DNA from: Bin87 sp965261195
Lineage (GTDB): Bacteria > Chloroflexota > Dehalococcoidia > Lucifugimonadales > UBA3495
DNA: 64,000 bases
Direction of reading: 5' to 3'
Assembly (NCBI GenBank): GCA_965261195.1
Contig: OZ253455.1
Span: forward strand, 1,054,001 to 1,118,000
The notes under the pieces are model-generated. The model was not told the origin of the DNA, ran no database searches, and was given only the letters and a program-made list of their open reading frames with translations. The position numbers were made by a program, and so were the translations under genes. This document shows, piece after piece, positions 34,010 through 42,239 of the stretch. Within the stretch, counting starts at the first letter, position 1. Each line of letters starts with the position of its first letter.

Positions 34010-34801
34010 CTACCCTTCGGCTTGCAGACGGCGTAGCTGTTCCCGCAGCCGCTCGTTTTCGGTCTCGGCGGCGAGTCGTTCCGCTCTTTCAGCATCCCGC
34101 TCCGCCTCGGCAGACCGCCGGGCCAGTCGTTCCGCTTCCCGGGCCGCCCGCTCCTGTCGCCAGTTTTCCAGGTAGGTTGCGGTGGCCGGGTCGTAAAAGC
34201 GGGGCCAGCCTTCATCCCAAGCCAAGCTGAGGGCTAGCATTGGACTGTATCCTTTCAGGATGCCGTCCGGCTCGGTGGTCAATTCAACGGGCCGGTACAC
34301 GCCGTTTACTAACATACCCCCGGCCATCGGCTCACCGTGATACCGGCCGCCGGTCGGGTCAAAGCGCCAGTATTCGGGAATGCCGACGGCAGCGTAAATG
34401 CCAGGCTTGGCGATGATGTCTTGGCCGCTGGTGCTTTCAGAGGCTACTTCCAACGCCAGGTCCGGCGGCTTGCCGGCTTCCCAGGGCAGGTAGAGCTTCC
34501 GCCGGCGAATGGCCGCCTGTTCAACCCCAAAAGACAGGTATATGTCGGGTTGCACTCGCACATTGAGATTGGCCGGGTCATAGCAGAGGATAGTATTGCT
34601 GCTGAGGAAGTTATCCGGTCGCAGCCCGAAATCGGTGAATCGACTGCTGATGATGCCGAGGATTTCCTGTATGACGGGTTCTTGTTCCATACCTTCAGGC
34701 AACGGCTCCGGTTCGTTGGGATCGTATTCCAGGCTGGCGTAATCAATTTCCCCCTGCCGCCGGTAGGGTAGCATCGTGATTGCATTGGCCGCGGTGCTCA
34801 T
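34010..34801 (-). CDS. Uma2 family (PD-(D/E)XK-like) protein with coiled-coil tail
   Basis: Uma2 proteins have a restriction-endonuclease-like fold and are numerous in Chloroflexi and cyanobacteria; their role is not settled. The 263-residue product has the pattern VQPDIYLSF, then PPDLALEVASEST and IYAAVGIPEYWRFDP, which holds the putative catalytic acid residues. The last 55 residues are an Arg/Glu/Ala-rich coiled coil. It stands alone, facing away from the IS66 element. Confidence 0.88.
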   Translation of the reverse strand: MSTAANAITMLPYRRQGEIDYASLEYDPNEPEPLPEGMEQEPVIQEILGIISSRFTDFGLRPDNFLSSNTILCYDPANLNVRVQPDIYLSFGVEQAAIRRRKLYLPWEAGKPPDLALEVASESTSGQDIIAKPGIYAAVGIPEYWRFDPTGGRYHGEPMAGGMLVNGVYRPVELTTEPDGILKGYSPMLALSLAWDEGWPRFYDPATATYLENWRQERAAREAERLARRSAEAERDAERAERLAAETENERLREQLRRLQAEG

Positions 34802-34876
34802 CGTAAGCCTCAGTATGCCTAGTCAATATGCTTGGTGGGTTGACGCGATTTTAGCACAAGGCCGGCGAACCCATTT

Positions 34877-36328
34877 GTAACTGTTCAGGGTTGAGGGGAA
34901 GTGAGTAATTGTCGGCAGGCGGTGAGGGGGTTCAAGCCCTGGGCCCGCCAGGTGCCGAAGATTGACGCCAGCGTCATCTTGGTTGCAGTGCCCTGGTTTG
35001 AGCGCGTGCCACCACTGATCTTCCGGCTGACCACTACCGGGCGCAGGCTGCGCTCGGCGGCGTTGTTGTCCGGCGGCGTTTCCGGTTCAGCCACGAAGAC
35101 GAAGAGCTCTTTGACGTGGCGTTCAATGCGTCGGCATAGTTTGGCTTGGGTTGCCGATGGGTCGTCGAGGAATGGCTGGCAGATGGCCAGCAGTCGTTGC
35201 TCCAGGGCCAGCTGGGCGGTGCGGCGCCGCTTGGCTTGGGGATGGGTGAAGGTTTTGGCTTGCACGTAGAGTTGGTGGACGGCGTCGGCCCACTGTGCCA
35301 GTGGCGCGTCATCAGGGTAGAGAGTGCGCCGGTCGTGGATGTCCCGCAGCAGATGAGCCCAGCAGCGTTGTTTGGGACCGTCGTAGTGGTGGTAGGCGGC
35401 GTAGAAGTCGCTGACCAGCACGCCATCAAACTCCACGCCCAGGACTTCATCCACCACCGCCTTGCCCCGACCCCGTCGCAGGAAGTACCGCTGGCTGGGA
35501 GTGCTGAAGGTCCACACGTAGCCGTTGTTGCCATTCTCCCGCCAACCGGTCTCATCGGCATGAACCACCGGACTGCCTCGGATCCGTTCCACTATATCGG
35601 CCAGCTTGCGCTGCCCTTTGCCCGCCACTTTTCGGGTGGCGTCCACGATGGCGCCCGTGCTGAGGCGCAGCCCATGCACGGCGCCCAGATACCACTGGAT
35701 GGTGCGGAAGGGCAGCCGGGCCTCTTCCCTAAGCCCAGCAATCAGGCTCATCACGTTGATCCCCAGACGCTGCCGCCCCAGCGCCACGCCGTCCAGTTGT
35801 GACGATGGTACACAGCGGCGTCGGCAGCCCGGGCAGATGCGGGCGATGTAAGCGTGCTCGGTAATCTGCACCGGAACTTGGGGCAAGTCAATGACTTCCC
35901 GAGTGCGCTGGGTCCAGCCGCCGGCCAGCTGAGTCCCGCAGTCGGGGCACTGTTCCAACGCGTGCTCCACCCGCTGGGTGGGCGTCATGCGGGTGCGGGC
36001 GAACCCGTGGGGACGGCGCTGGCGTGGCCCTTTGGGCTGAGCCGGTTTCCGCTCGGCTTTGGGCTGCAGACCGGGCATCCGACCCGAGCCGCTTGGCTTG
36101 GCCGGCCCCTCGAATTGGCCAATCCATTTCTCCAACCGCTCGATGATCGCCTGTTGCCGGACGATGATGGCTTGCTGCCGGACAATGCTGGCAATCAGGG
36201 CATCCCGGTCGGCAGTCTTGAGGTCAATTTCCGTATCCATACCCACTATATGACACAACCACCACCGGCAGCGCAAGGCTCCCAGAACCCCTTTCGGCCA
36301 ATCCACCTCACCAACTCTGAACAGTTAC
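34877..36328 (-). mobile_element. IS66-family insertion sequence, intact, with target duplication
   Basis: The ends read GTAACTGTTCAGGGTTGAGG at the left and, in reverse complement, GTAACTGTTCAGAGTTGGTG at the right. An 8-bp direct duplication, ACCCATTT, flanks the element (34869-34876 and 36329-36336), which is the size IS66 elements make. The 1452-bp element holds a single transposase gene and no tnpA or tnpB, as in the simpler ISBst12-like branch. The perfect duplication indicates a recent insertion. Confidence 0.95.
34885..36240 (-). CDS. tnpC: IS66-family transposase
   Basis: The transposase of the IS66-type element. The chosen start at 36240 gives 451 residues; an upstream start adds 22. 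There is an N-terminal leucine-rich helix (VRQQAIIVRQQAIIERLEKW), a zinc-finger region with CPDC and CPGC pairs (about 100-150), and a DDE core: HADETGWRENG, VLVSDFYAAYHHYDGPKQRC, and DNNAAERSLRPVVVSRKISG. The end IFGTWRAQGLNPLTACRQLL is typical. The frame is complete, so it is probably active. Confidence 0.96.
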   Translation of the reverse strand: MDTEIDLKTADRDALIASIVRQQAIIVRQQAIIERLEKWIGQFEGPAKPSGSGRMPGLQPKAERKPAQPKGPRQRRPHGFARTRMTPTQRVEHALEQCPDCGTQLAGGWTQRTREVIDLPQVPVQITEHAYIARICPGCRRRCVPSSQLDGVALGRQRLGINVMSLIAGLREEARLPFRTIQWYLGAVHGLRLSTGAIVDATRKVAGKGQRKLADIVERIRGSPVVHADETGWRENGNNGYVWTFSTPSQRYFLRRGRGKAVVDEVLGVEFDGVLVSDFYAAYHHYDGPKQRCWAHLLRDIHDRRTLYPDDAPLAQWADAVHQLYVQAKTFTHPQAKRRRTAQLALEQRLLAICQPFLDDPSATQAKLCRRIERHVKELFVFVAEPETPPDNNAAERSLRPVVVSRKISGGTRSNQGTATKMTLASIFGTWRAQGLNPLTACRQLLTSPQP

Positions 36329-36343
36329 ACCCATTTTTCCGAA

Positions 36344-36372
36344 ATGACACCGGCCCGGCTACCCGCTATAAT
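36344..36372 (+). promoter_or_regulatory. Sigma-70-type promoter for the first acyl-CoA dehydrogenase
   Basis: ATGACA (36344-36349) and a perfect TATAAT (36367-36372) are 17 bases apart, about 50 bases before the ATG. The IS66 right end is 15 bases upstream of the -35 box, so the insertion has spared the promoter but replaced anything further upstream. Confidence 0.8.
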
Positions 36373-36419
36373 TGGATGCCACCGAAACGAAGCACGCTCA
36401 ACCGTGAGGCAACGCCGCC

Positions 36420-37622
36420 ATGGAATTTGCATTTACCGCCGAACAGGAAGCCTTGCGCTCCGATGTGCAGCAATTCATTGCTGAGAACGTAACCGACGAC
36501 ATCATCGCCGAGCTGGAAGACACCGGCATCCGGCGCCGTGGGCCCAAGACCCGCGAAATGTATCAGAAGATTGCGGAACGAGGCTGGATCGGCATATCCT
36601 GGCCCACCGAGTACGGTGGTCAGGACGGCAGCCGCATCGACCAGTACATTGTGGAAGAGGAATTCGCCCGCATCGGCATCACGGTTGGTGGAGCCGGGTC
36701 GGGCGCACCGGCTATCCTGGCCGCTGGCACCGAAGAGCAGAAGCGGGAATTCATCCCCGGCGTAATCCGTGGCGAAATTTCCTTCGCCCTGGGGTTCACC
36801 GAGCCGCAAGCCGGCGCCGACCTGGCCGGCCTGCAATGCCGCGCCGTTCGCGATGGCGACGAATATGTCATCAACGGCCAGAAGATGTACACCACTGCCG
36901 CCCACTACGCAACGCACATCTACCTGATGGCGCGCACCGACCCGGACGCGCCGCGTCACCGCGGAATCAGCATCTTCCTCATCCCGATGGACACGCCTGG
37001 CATCACGGTGCGGCCTCTGTGGACCATCCAGAACAACCCGCCGGCTCCGCTGGGTACCACCTATGGCGACGGTCGCACCAACGAAACGTTCTTTGAAAAC
37101 GTGCGGGTGCCGGCGTCCTGTCTGCTGGGCGAAGAAAATCAAGGCTGGTACGTGGGTGCGATGGGATTGAACTTGGACCGCGTGGGCGCATCCCGCTACC
37201 TCATTTCCATCCAGCGCGACGAGGACATCGTGAACTGGGTGAAGGAAAACGACATTGAAGGTTACGGCATCAGCCAGGACCCCACCGTCCGCGACCGGCT
37301 GGCTGATATGTGGATTGAAGGCCAGGTGTGCCGGCTGATGACGCTGCGCAGTATGTCCATCGTTGAGTCGGAGGGGAACTTCACCTACGAAGGTTCCGCA
37401 GAAAAGGTATTTGCGCCGGAGCATGGCGTGCGCACTACGGAAACCATCGCCCAGATTTTGGGCCCCTACGGACAGTTGCTCAACGGTTCCGACGACGCCA
37501 TCGAGGATGGGGTTTTTGCCCACAACCTGATGGGCGCATTCCAGAGCGGCATCAACCACGGCAGTGTCCAGGTCATGCGCGACCAGGTAGCCCGCCGCGG
37601 GCTGGGTATGCCCCGGGTCTGA
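36420..37622 (+). CDS. Acyl-CoA dehydrogenase
   Basis: FAD enzymes of this family introduce a double bond next to an acyl-CoA thioester and pass electrons to ETF. The 400-residue product has MEFAFTAEQEALRSDVQQFI, the flavin-site signature FALGFTEPQAGADLAG, INGQKMYTTAAHYATHIYLM and the C-terminal segment VFAPEHGVRTTETIAQILGP. The substrate is not clear. It lies 14 bases ahead of a PaREP1-like gene, so they are probably one transcript. Confidence 0.93.
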   Translation: MEFAFTAEQEALRSDVQQFIAENVTDDIIAELEDTGIRRRGPKTREMYQKIAERGWIGISWPTEYGGQDGSRIDQYIVEEEFARIGITVGGAGSGAPAILAAGTEEQKREFIPGVIRGEISFALGFTEPQAGADLAGLQCRAVRDGDEYVINGQKMYTTAAHYATHIYLMARTDPDAPRHRGISIFLIPMDTPGITVRPLWTIQNNPPAPLGTTYGDGRTNETFFENVRVPASCLLGEENQGWYVGAMGLNLDRVGASRYLISIQRDEDIVNWVKENDIEGYGISQDPTVRDRLADMWIEGQVCRLMTLRSMSIVESEGNFTYEGSAEKVFAPEHGVRTTETIAQILGPYGQLLNGSDDAIEDGVFAHNLMGAFQSGINHGSVQVMRDQVARRGLGMPRV

Positions 37623-37636
37623 TTCGAGCCGAGATA

Positions 37637-38362
37637 ATGAGCCTTCTGCCACACGATTATATTCAAACCTGCGACGAACTCTTGCACCAGGGACGAGAAT
37701 ACCTGGCCCAGGGTGAACTGGCACTAGCCTCTGCCAAAGGCTGGTGTGCCGCCGGCTACGCCGCCAAGACTTGTGCCGGCCTGATCGGGCAAGTTGGCAG
37801 CGACGCCGATTTCAAGGATGTGGCATTGCAGTTGTCCAAAGACCACCGCAGCCACGACAGTAGTGTTGAGTGGGCGGTCAGCGCAATGGCTTTGTCTGAC
37901 AATGCGCGCTACGACTGGCTGGACCGGGCCGGCGTTGGCCGGCGTCTTGACGATGTGCAGCGGCTGGTTATGCTGGTTTTTGACATCGCCAACCCACCGC
38001 AAGACGCCGAAGCAATACTACGCCGCGCTTGGGTATGCTTAGACAACGGGGCGTTGGCAGTGGCGTCGGAAAAAGGCTGGGAGGCAGCTACCTACGCCGC
38101 CAAAACTTATGCCGACGCTATGGGTTACGACCACATTCGCAGCAACTATCTCAGCCAAGTTGCAAAGCTGCTGAAGCGCGAACCCGATGGCAGTGAGGTG
38201 GGAAACTGGTCTATGAGTGCACGTATGCTTCTGGATTACGCTCACCTCAAATCGGACAGTCTGGACGCAAATTTAATCAGCGATGAGTTGGAGGATGTGG
38301 CAAGATTGATTGCTGTGGTAGATAAGGCAACCAAATCCGCAGCCAATTCATCGGGATCGTGA
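37637..38362 (+). CDS. PaREP1-like protein, two tandem domains
   Basis: The 241-residue product consists of two related halves. Each has a helical start and the motif pattern seen in the PaREP1 family: ASAKGWCAAGYAAKTCA in the first, ASEKGWEAATYAAKTYA in the second. PaREP1 is best known from archaea (Pyrobaculum) and has a helical, HEPN-like character; its function is unknown. The next gene carries a third copy of the motif. All three lie between two acyl-CoA dehydrogenase genes. Confidence 0.7.
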   Translation: MSLLPHDYIQTCDELLHQGREYLAQGELALASAKGWCAAGYAAKTCAGLIGQVGSDADFKDVALQLSKDHRSHDSSVEWAVSAMALSDNARYDWLDRAGVGRRLDDVQRLVMLVFDIANPPQDAEAILRRAWVCLDNGALAVASEKGWEAATYAAKTYADAMGYDHIRSNYLSQVAKLLKREPDGSEVGNWSMSARMLLDYAHLKSDSLDANLISDELEDVARLIAVVDKATKSAANSSGS

Positions 38363-38363
38363 G

Positions 38364-38747
38364 ATGTCTGAATTCGGAGCCGACCATGACCAAATCAGCA
38401 CCGAATTCCTGCGCCGCAGCCGGGAATATCTTGACGCTCACCAATTGCTACAGGCTTCTGAAAAAGGTTGGGGCGCCGCCGCCCATGCCGCTAAACTATA
38501 CTCCGAAACTCGTGACGGACTGGAATATGAGCGGCACGAGCAGTTGGGCGATGTGGTTTTGGATATGTCCAGAGGAACGAATGACTTCCGTGAAATAAAC
38601 AAATGGGCCACATCCGCAAACCGGCTGCATCGGAATTTTTACGACGACAGCTTGAATGCCAGCGCAATCGAAGAATGCTTGAACGAAGTAACACAATTCG
38701 TCAACTATGCCAGACAACTGGTTGGTCTCCCGCCTATTGACGGCTAG
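38364..38747 (+). CDS. PaREP1-like protein, single domain
   Basis: A 127-residue product with one copy of the motif, ASEKGWGAAAHAAKLYSE, preceded by LRRSREYLDAHQLLQ and followed by a helical remainder. It starts one base after the stop of the two-domain gene and is clearly its paralogue. The phrase EKGWGAAAHA is the closest match in this window to the PaREP1 family pattern. Confidence 0.72.
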   Translation: MSEFGADHDQISTEFLRRSREYLDAHQLLQASEKGWGAAAHAAKLYSETRDGLEYERHEQLGDVVLDMSRGTNDFREINKWATSANRLHRNFYDDSLNASAIEECLNEVTQFVNYARQLVGLPPIDG

Positions 38748-38803
38748 ACCTTATTTGCCTTTCCCGATCTACATTTGCCAAATCTCAACCCAACCGAGGC
38801 ACA

Positions 38804-39979
38804 ATGAACGTACTTCCCTCTGAAGAAGAATTGATGGTCAAAAACGCCGCCCGGGAATTCCTGGAAGCCGAGTGTCCCGCCAGCCTCGCCCGCGAAGTTG
38901 AACAGGACGAGCGCGGCTATTCCCTGGAGTTGTGGGAGAAAATGGCAGCTCTGGGCTGGTTCGGCATTTCGCTGCCCGAAGCATACGGTGGTGGCGGCCT
39001 ACCCGTTTCGTATCTGGGCCTGATTATCGAGGAGTGCGGTCGGGCCATCGCCCCGGTGCCTTTCCACAGCACCGCCACCGCTGCGATGGCGGTCGCCAAA
39101 TTCGGTACCGAACAACAGCAAGAGGCCATTCTCCCTCGGGTCGCACGCGGTGAACTGATAATGACCTGGGCGGTTCAGGAACAGGATCCGCGTCTACGCG
39201 CCGACGTAATCCAGTGCCGCGGGGAAGTAGACGGGGACAGCCTGGTAATCACCGGCGGCAAACACTTCGTGGACAATTTCTCCGCCGCCGAGCTGATGGT
39301 CATGGCGGTGCGCACCAGCGCGCCCAGTGACGACAATGCCGGCATCACGCTGGCCATCGTCCCCACCGATGCTGCCGGCATCTCTGAAACTCGCCTGACC
39401 ACATTGGCCAAAGACTCGCAGAGCAAGCTGAACCTGGATGGTGTGCGGGTCCCCTTGAGCAACGTAATCGGCGCAGTGAACCAGGGTTGGCCGGCCACAC
39501 AAGCCATGCTGGACATTGGCACCGCCCTGCTTTGCACCCAGATTGTGGGCGCCGCTCGCAAGGACGCCGAAATGGCCATCGAGTACGCCAAGAACCGGGT
39601 GGCCTTCGGTCGGCCTCTCGCCGGCTTCCAGTCCATACAGCACCTGTGCGCCGATATGCTCGTGTGGGTTGACGGCGCTCAGCTACTCACGTATGAAGCC
39701 CTGTGGAAAATCGACGAAGGGCTCCCTTACTCGGTGGAAGTTTCGCAAGCCAAGGCGTTCACCAACGACAAATGCCAGGCGACGGTACGCTCGTCCCAGC
39801 AGATACATGGGGGCATCGGTTTCATGATGGAATTCGACCTGCATCTGTGGTATCGCCGGGTCACCGCCTGGACGATGCGGCTGGGCACCAGCTTCGAGCA
39901 CCGCGCCAAGGTCGCCCGCGCCCTGCTGGATCAACCCGGCAAAGTGCGCCTGGGCATGAACCTGGAGTCAGTCGTCTGA
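38804..39979 (+). CDS. Acyl-CoA dehydrogenase, second, diverged
   Basis: A 391-residue acyl-CoA dehydrogenase homologue. The domain order is normal: MNVLPSEEELMVKNAAREFL, LGWFGISLPEAYGGGGLPVS, GAARKDAEMAIEYAKNRVAFG, RPLAGFQSIQHLCADMLV and QQIHGGIGFMMEFDLHLWYR. The flavin-site segment reads WAVQEQDPRLRADVIQ instead of the usual TEPxAGSD. This suggests a subfamily like those in steroid or ring catabolism, or reduced activity. It pairs with the first dehydrogenase around the PaREP1-like genes. Confidence 0.9.
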   Translation: MNVLPSEEELMVKNAAREFLEAECPASLAREVEQDERGYSLELWEKMAALGWFGISLPEAYGGGGLPVSYLGLIIEECGRAIAPVPFHSTATAAMAVAKFGTEQQQEAILPRVARGELIMTWAVQEQDPRLRADVIQCRGEVDGDSLVITGGKHFVDNFSAAELMVMAVRTSAPSDDNAGITLAIVPTDAAGISETRLTTLAKDSQSKLNLDGVRVPLSNVIGAVNQGWPATQAMLDIGTALLCTQIVGAARKDAEMAIEYAKNRVAFGRPLAGFQSIQHLCADMLVWVDGAQLLTYEALWKIDEGLPYSVEVSQAKAFTNDKCQATVRSSQQIHGGIGFMMEFDLHLWYRRVTAWTMRLGTSFEHRAKVARALLDQPGKVRLGMNLESVV

Positions 39980-40018
39980 AGCGAATGCCGCTCGTCACTG
40001 CGCCTACAGGACGACATA

Positions 40019-41908
40019 ATGGACTTTCTGCGAAAACTCATCACCGGCGGCAATAGTACGCCCAGACCCCTAACCAGCCCCCGGCAAGAAACGCCCCGTC
40101 AAAACTATCTCTGGAATTTCACCCCAGAAGATAAGCGACATTACAGGGAAACGCTGGCCCCGCAACGGTTTAGGGAACTCCAAGCCGCCACTGACCCCGT
40201 CTCGTTGCACAACGCCGGGTTCGTCTTGTTTATGGGAAAAGAAGACACCAGTGGCATCCCAAGCATCAAGGCGGCCGCTTGCCTTGAACCCACTCACGAA
40301 GAACACCCGTTGGCCATCGGATTCATATTGTCCCAATCCGGCGAAACGCAACAGGCCATTCAATACCTTAACCAAGGAATCCAACTCAACCCCGACCGTG
40401 CCGACGGATACTCCCTCAAAGCAACTTGCTATGAACGTCTGCAGCAGTGGGACGCGGCTATAGCCGAGCTGGATACAGCCATAAACCTCACCCCTAATCC
40501 AGAATGGAAGGCGAACTTTCTGACAAAACAAAGCAACTGCCATGTTCGAAGCGGACGCCCCCAAAGGGCCGCGGAATGCCTATGCAAAGCGCTAATCGCC
40601 AAACCTAGATACGCAAACGCGATGCACAGCTTAATGTTGCTGGGCGGACTAGGACTCGACGCCGTTTGGATATGCGGCGATAATGGGACCCTGTTGGCGT
40701 TCATAGAATTGGCCGACGACGTCAACGCCGGCATTATCGGCGAACACACCATACTGCACTACGCCTGCGGTTTCGACCGTGATTATGAACTCATAGCAGA
40801 CATTCTGAGCAGGGGCGCCAACCCGAACGCCGTCAACCACAACGGCAATACTCCCCTGCACCTAACCGCCCAAAGAGGCTCCAACCATAACGTGGCCAGA
40901 CTGCTCATAAACGCCGGTGCCCGGCTTGATATATGCAACGACAAAGGACAGACTCCATTGGAAACTGCCTACGCGAACGGCAACAATATCATAGCGGGAA
41001 CTCTCACGCCGCCACCCAACAAGGAACTCAGCGCAAAAATTAAGCAGCTCAATTGCAAACGGTACCGATACTTGGACGCCATCTATTGGCGGCAAGGCTT
41101 ATGGTCGCGCGAAGTCGGCATGGAGGCATACTTGCCTCCGTTGAGCATGAACGATTCGATCTGGCTGGGTACTGTAAGTTCACATCCGTGCACCGATAAT
41201 ATAATCATGGCTTTCGAGACGACCAGGACACACCCCTTTGAAGACTGCGCCATAGCTGACAAAGACGAAATACGGCGGCTCTTCAGTTCACCTCTTCAAG
41301 AAGACAACCTGAAGGGGCAGATGATTCTCACGGCGGCGGTCATAGGCAATCCGGACGCAATTGTTGATAGGGACGCCTTACTGGGTCGCCCGTACTGGGA
41401 ACTGACTCGCGGTCCGATAGACGACAGCATTAAGCGGGCGGTAAGCATATCTAGCGGTAGAGCCGCAGGAGACATTATCAAGGAAGCGTCGGATATTATG
41501 CTCCATCTAAACATCCGCCCCTACAACTACTGGACGTCAGAAACGGAGCTGATGATAGCCGCAGGACGGCCAAAGAACCCGTCAGAGCCACAGAACCGCC
41601 AAGAATTTGAGAAGCGCATTCCGTTGCTCGTAAGCCGCCCTGGATGGTCGCCAGAGATGGCGCAAACCAACCTGCGCGAATGGTCTAACAATCAGCGCTG
41701 CTCCAACGAACCTTACTATAATTGGGAAAAGATACAAAAGGCAGATGAGTCTCTTGCAGCGGCGATGAAAGACCTGCCGGCACTCCGAGATTTACTAGAA
41801 TCGGAAGGCCATTGCGATGACGATGCCGAACTAATCCTTCGTTTAGTGCGGCTCGGACGGTTCGGATACGGCAACCAACTTATTTCGCGCCGCTACAGAG
41901 CGGGCTGA
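40019..41908 (+). CDS. TPR and ankyrin repeat protein
   Basis: A 629-residue protein with three parts. Residues about 75-210 are TPR-like (QAIQYLNQGIQLNPDRADGY, AIAELDTAINLTPNPEWKAN, RAAECLCKALIAKPRYANAM). Residues about 240-330 are ankyrin repeats (HTILHYACGFDRDYELIADI, GNTPLHLTAQRGSNHNVARL, GQTPLETAYANGNNIIAGTL). The remaining 300 residues have no match I recognise. There is no signal peptide or membrane segment. The base composition is lower in GC than the neighbours. Repeat proteins of this kind are often binding partners, sometimes in host-associated bacteria; no partner is visible here. Confidence 0.85.
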   Translation: MDFLRKLITGGNSTPRPLTSPRQETPRQNYLWNFTPEDKRHYRETLAPQRFRELQAATDPVSLHNAGFVLFMGKEDTSGIPSIKAAACLEPTHEEHPLAIGFILSQSGETQQAIQYLNQGIQLNPDRADGYSLKATCYERLQQWDAAIAELDTAINLTPNPEWKANFLTKQSNCHVRSGRPQRAAECLCKALIAKPRYANAMHSLMLLGGLGLDAVWICGDNGTLLAFIELADDVNAGIIGEHTILHYACGFDRDYELIADILSRGANPNAVNHNGNTPLHLTAQRGSNHNVARLLINAGARLDICNDKGQTPLETAYANGNNIIAGTLTPPPNKELSAKIKQLNCKRYRYLDAIYWRQGLWSREVGMEAYLPPLSMNDSIWLGTVSSHPCTDNIIMAFETTRTHPFEDCAIADKDEIRRLFSSPLQEDNLKGQMILTAAVIGNPDAIVDRDALLGRPYWELTRGPIDDSIKRAVSISSGRAAGDIIKEASDIMLHLNIRPYNYWTSETELMIAAGRPKNPSEPQNRQEFEKRIPLLVSRPGWSPEMAQTNLREWSNNQRCSNEPYYNWEKIQKADESLAAAMKDLPALRDLLESEGHCDDDAELILRLVRLGRFGYGNQLISRRYRAG

Positions 41909-41965
41909 ACATTCATTTCACAACTAGATATAATAGCAACTAGCTCACCTCACAGGAGTCAAACA

Positions 41966-42166
41966 ATGCCCGTCGATCCCGTTTGCAAGACTGAAATCAA
42001 CGAGGACACCGCCCGCGCGACCACTGGACAGACCATGCACGGCGCGAACGAAGTTGACCCGACCGCAGGTACGCGCAGCTTTCATAATGGCGAGTGGTAT
42101 TATTTCTGTAGTCTGGAGTGTCGTACCAGGTTCCTGGCGGCGCCAAATACCTACATCGATAATTAA
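41966..42166 (+). CDS. YHS-domain small protein
   Basis: A 66-residue protein with the YHS/TRASH-type metal pattern: DPVCKTEI at the start (Cys7) and YYFCSLECRTRFLAAPNTYI near the end (Cys48 and Cys52). The middle has the usual TARATT followed by an insertion of about 15 residues (HGANEVDPTAGTRSF). Such proteins are thought to bind metals. It follows the ankyrin gene by 57 bases on the same strand. Confidence 0.8.
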   Translation: MPVDPVCKTEINEDTARATTGQTMHGANEVDPTAGTRSFHNGEWYYFCSLECRTRFLAAPNTYIDN

Positions 42167-42181
42167 TGCCCCGCAGTAATA

Positions 42182-42212
42182 GCCGGTCGCGCCAGCAAGC
42201 AGCGCGACCGGC
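42182..42212. repeat. Perfect 11-bp hairpin between the YHS and LLM genes
   Basis: GCCGGTCGCGC (42182-42192) pairs perfectly with GCGCGACCGGC (42202-42212) around a nine-base loop. No T tract follows, so it may slow or stabilise transcripts rather than end them. Confidence 0.75.
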
Positions 42213-42239
42213 ACCAGCAACACCAACAGGAGGAATATC

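Noticed and set aside
36366..37724. A 452-codon minus-strand frame
   Set aside because: It is opposite the acyl-CoA dehydrogenase gene and encodes no recognisable protein.
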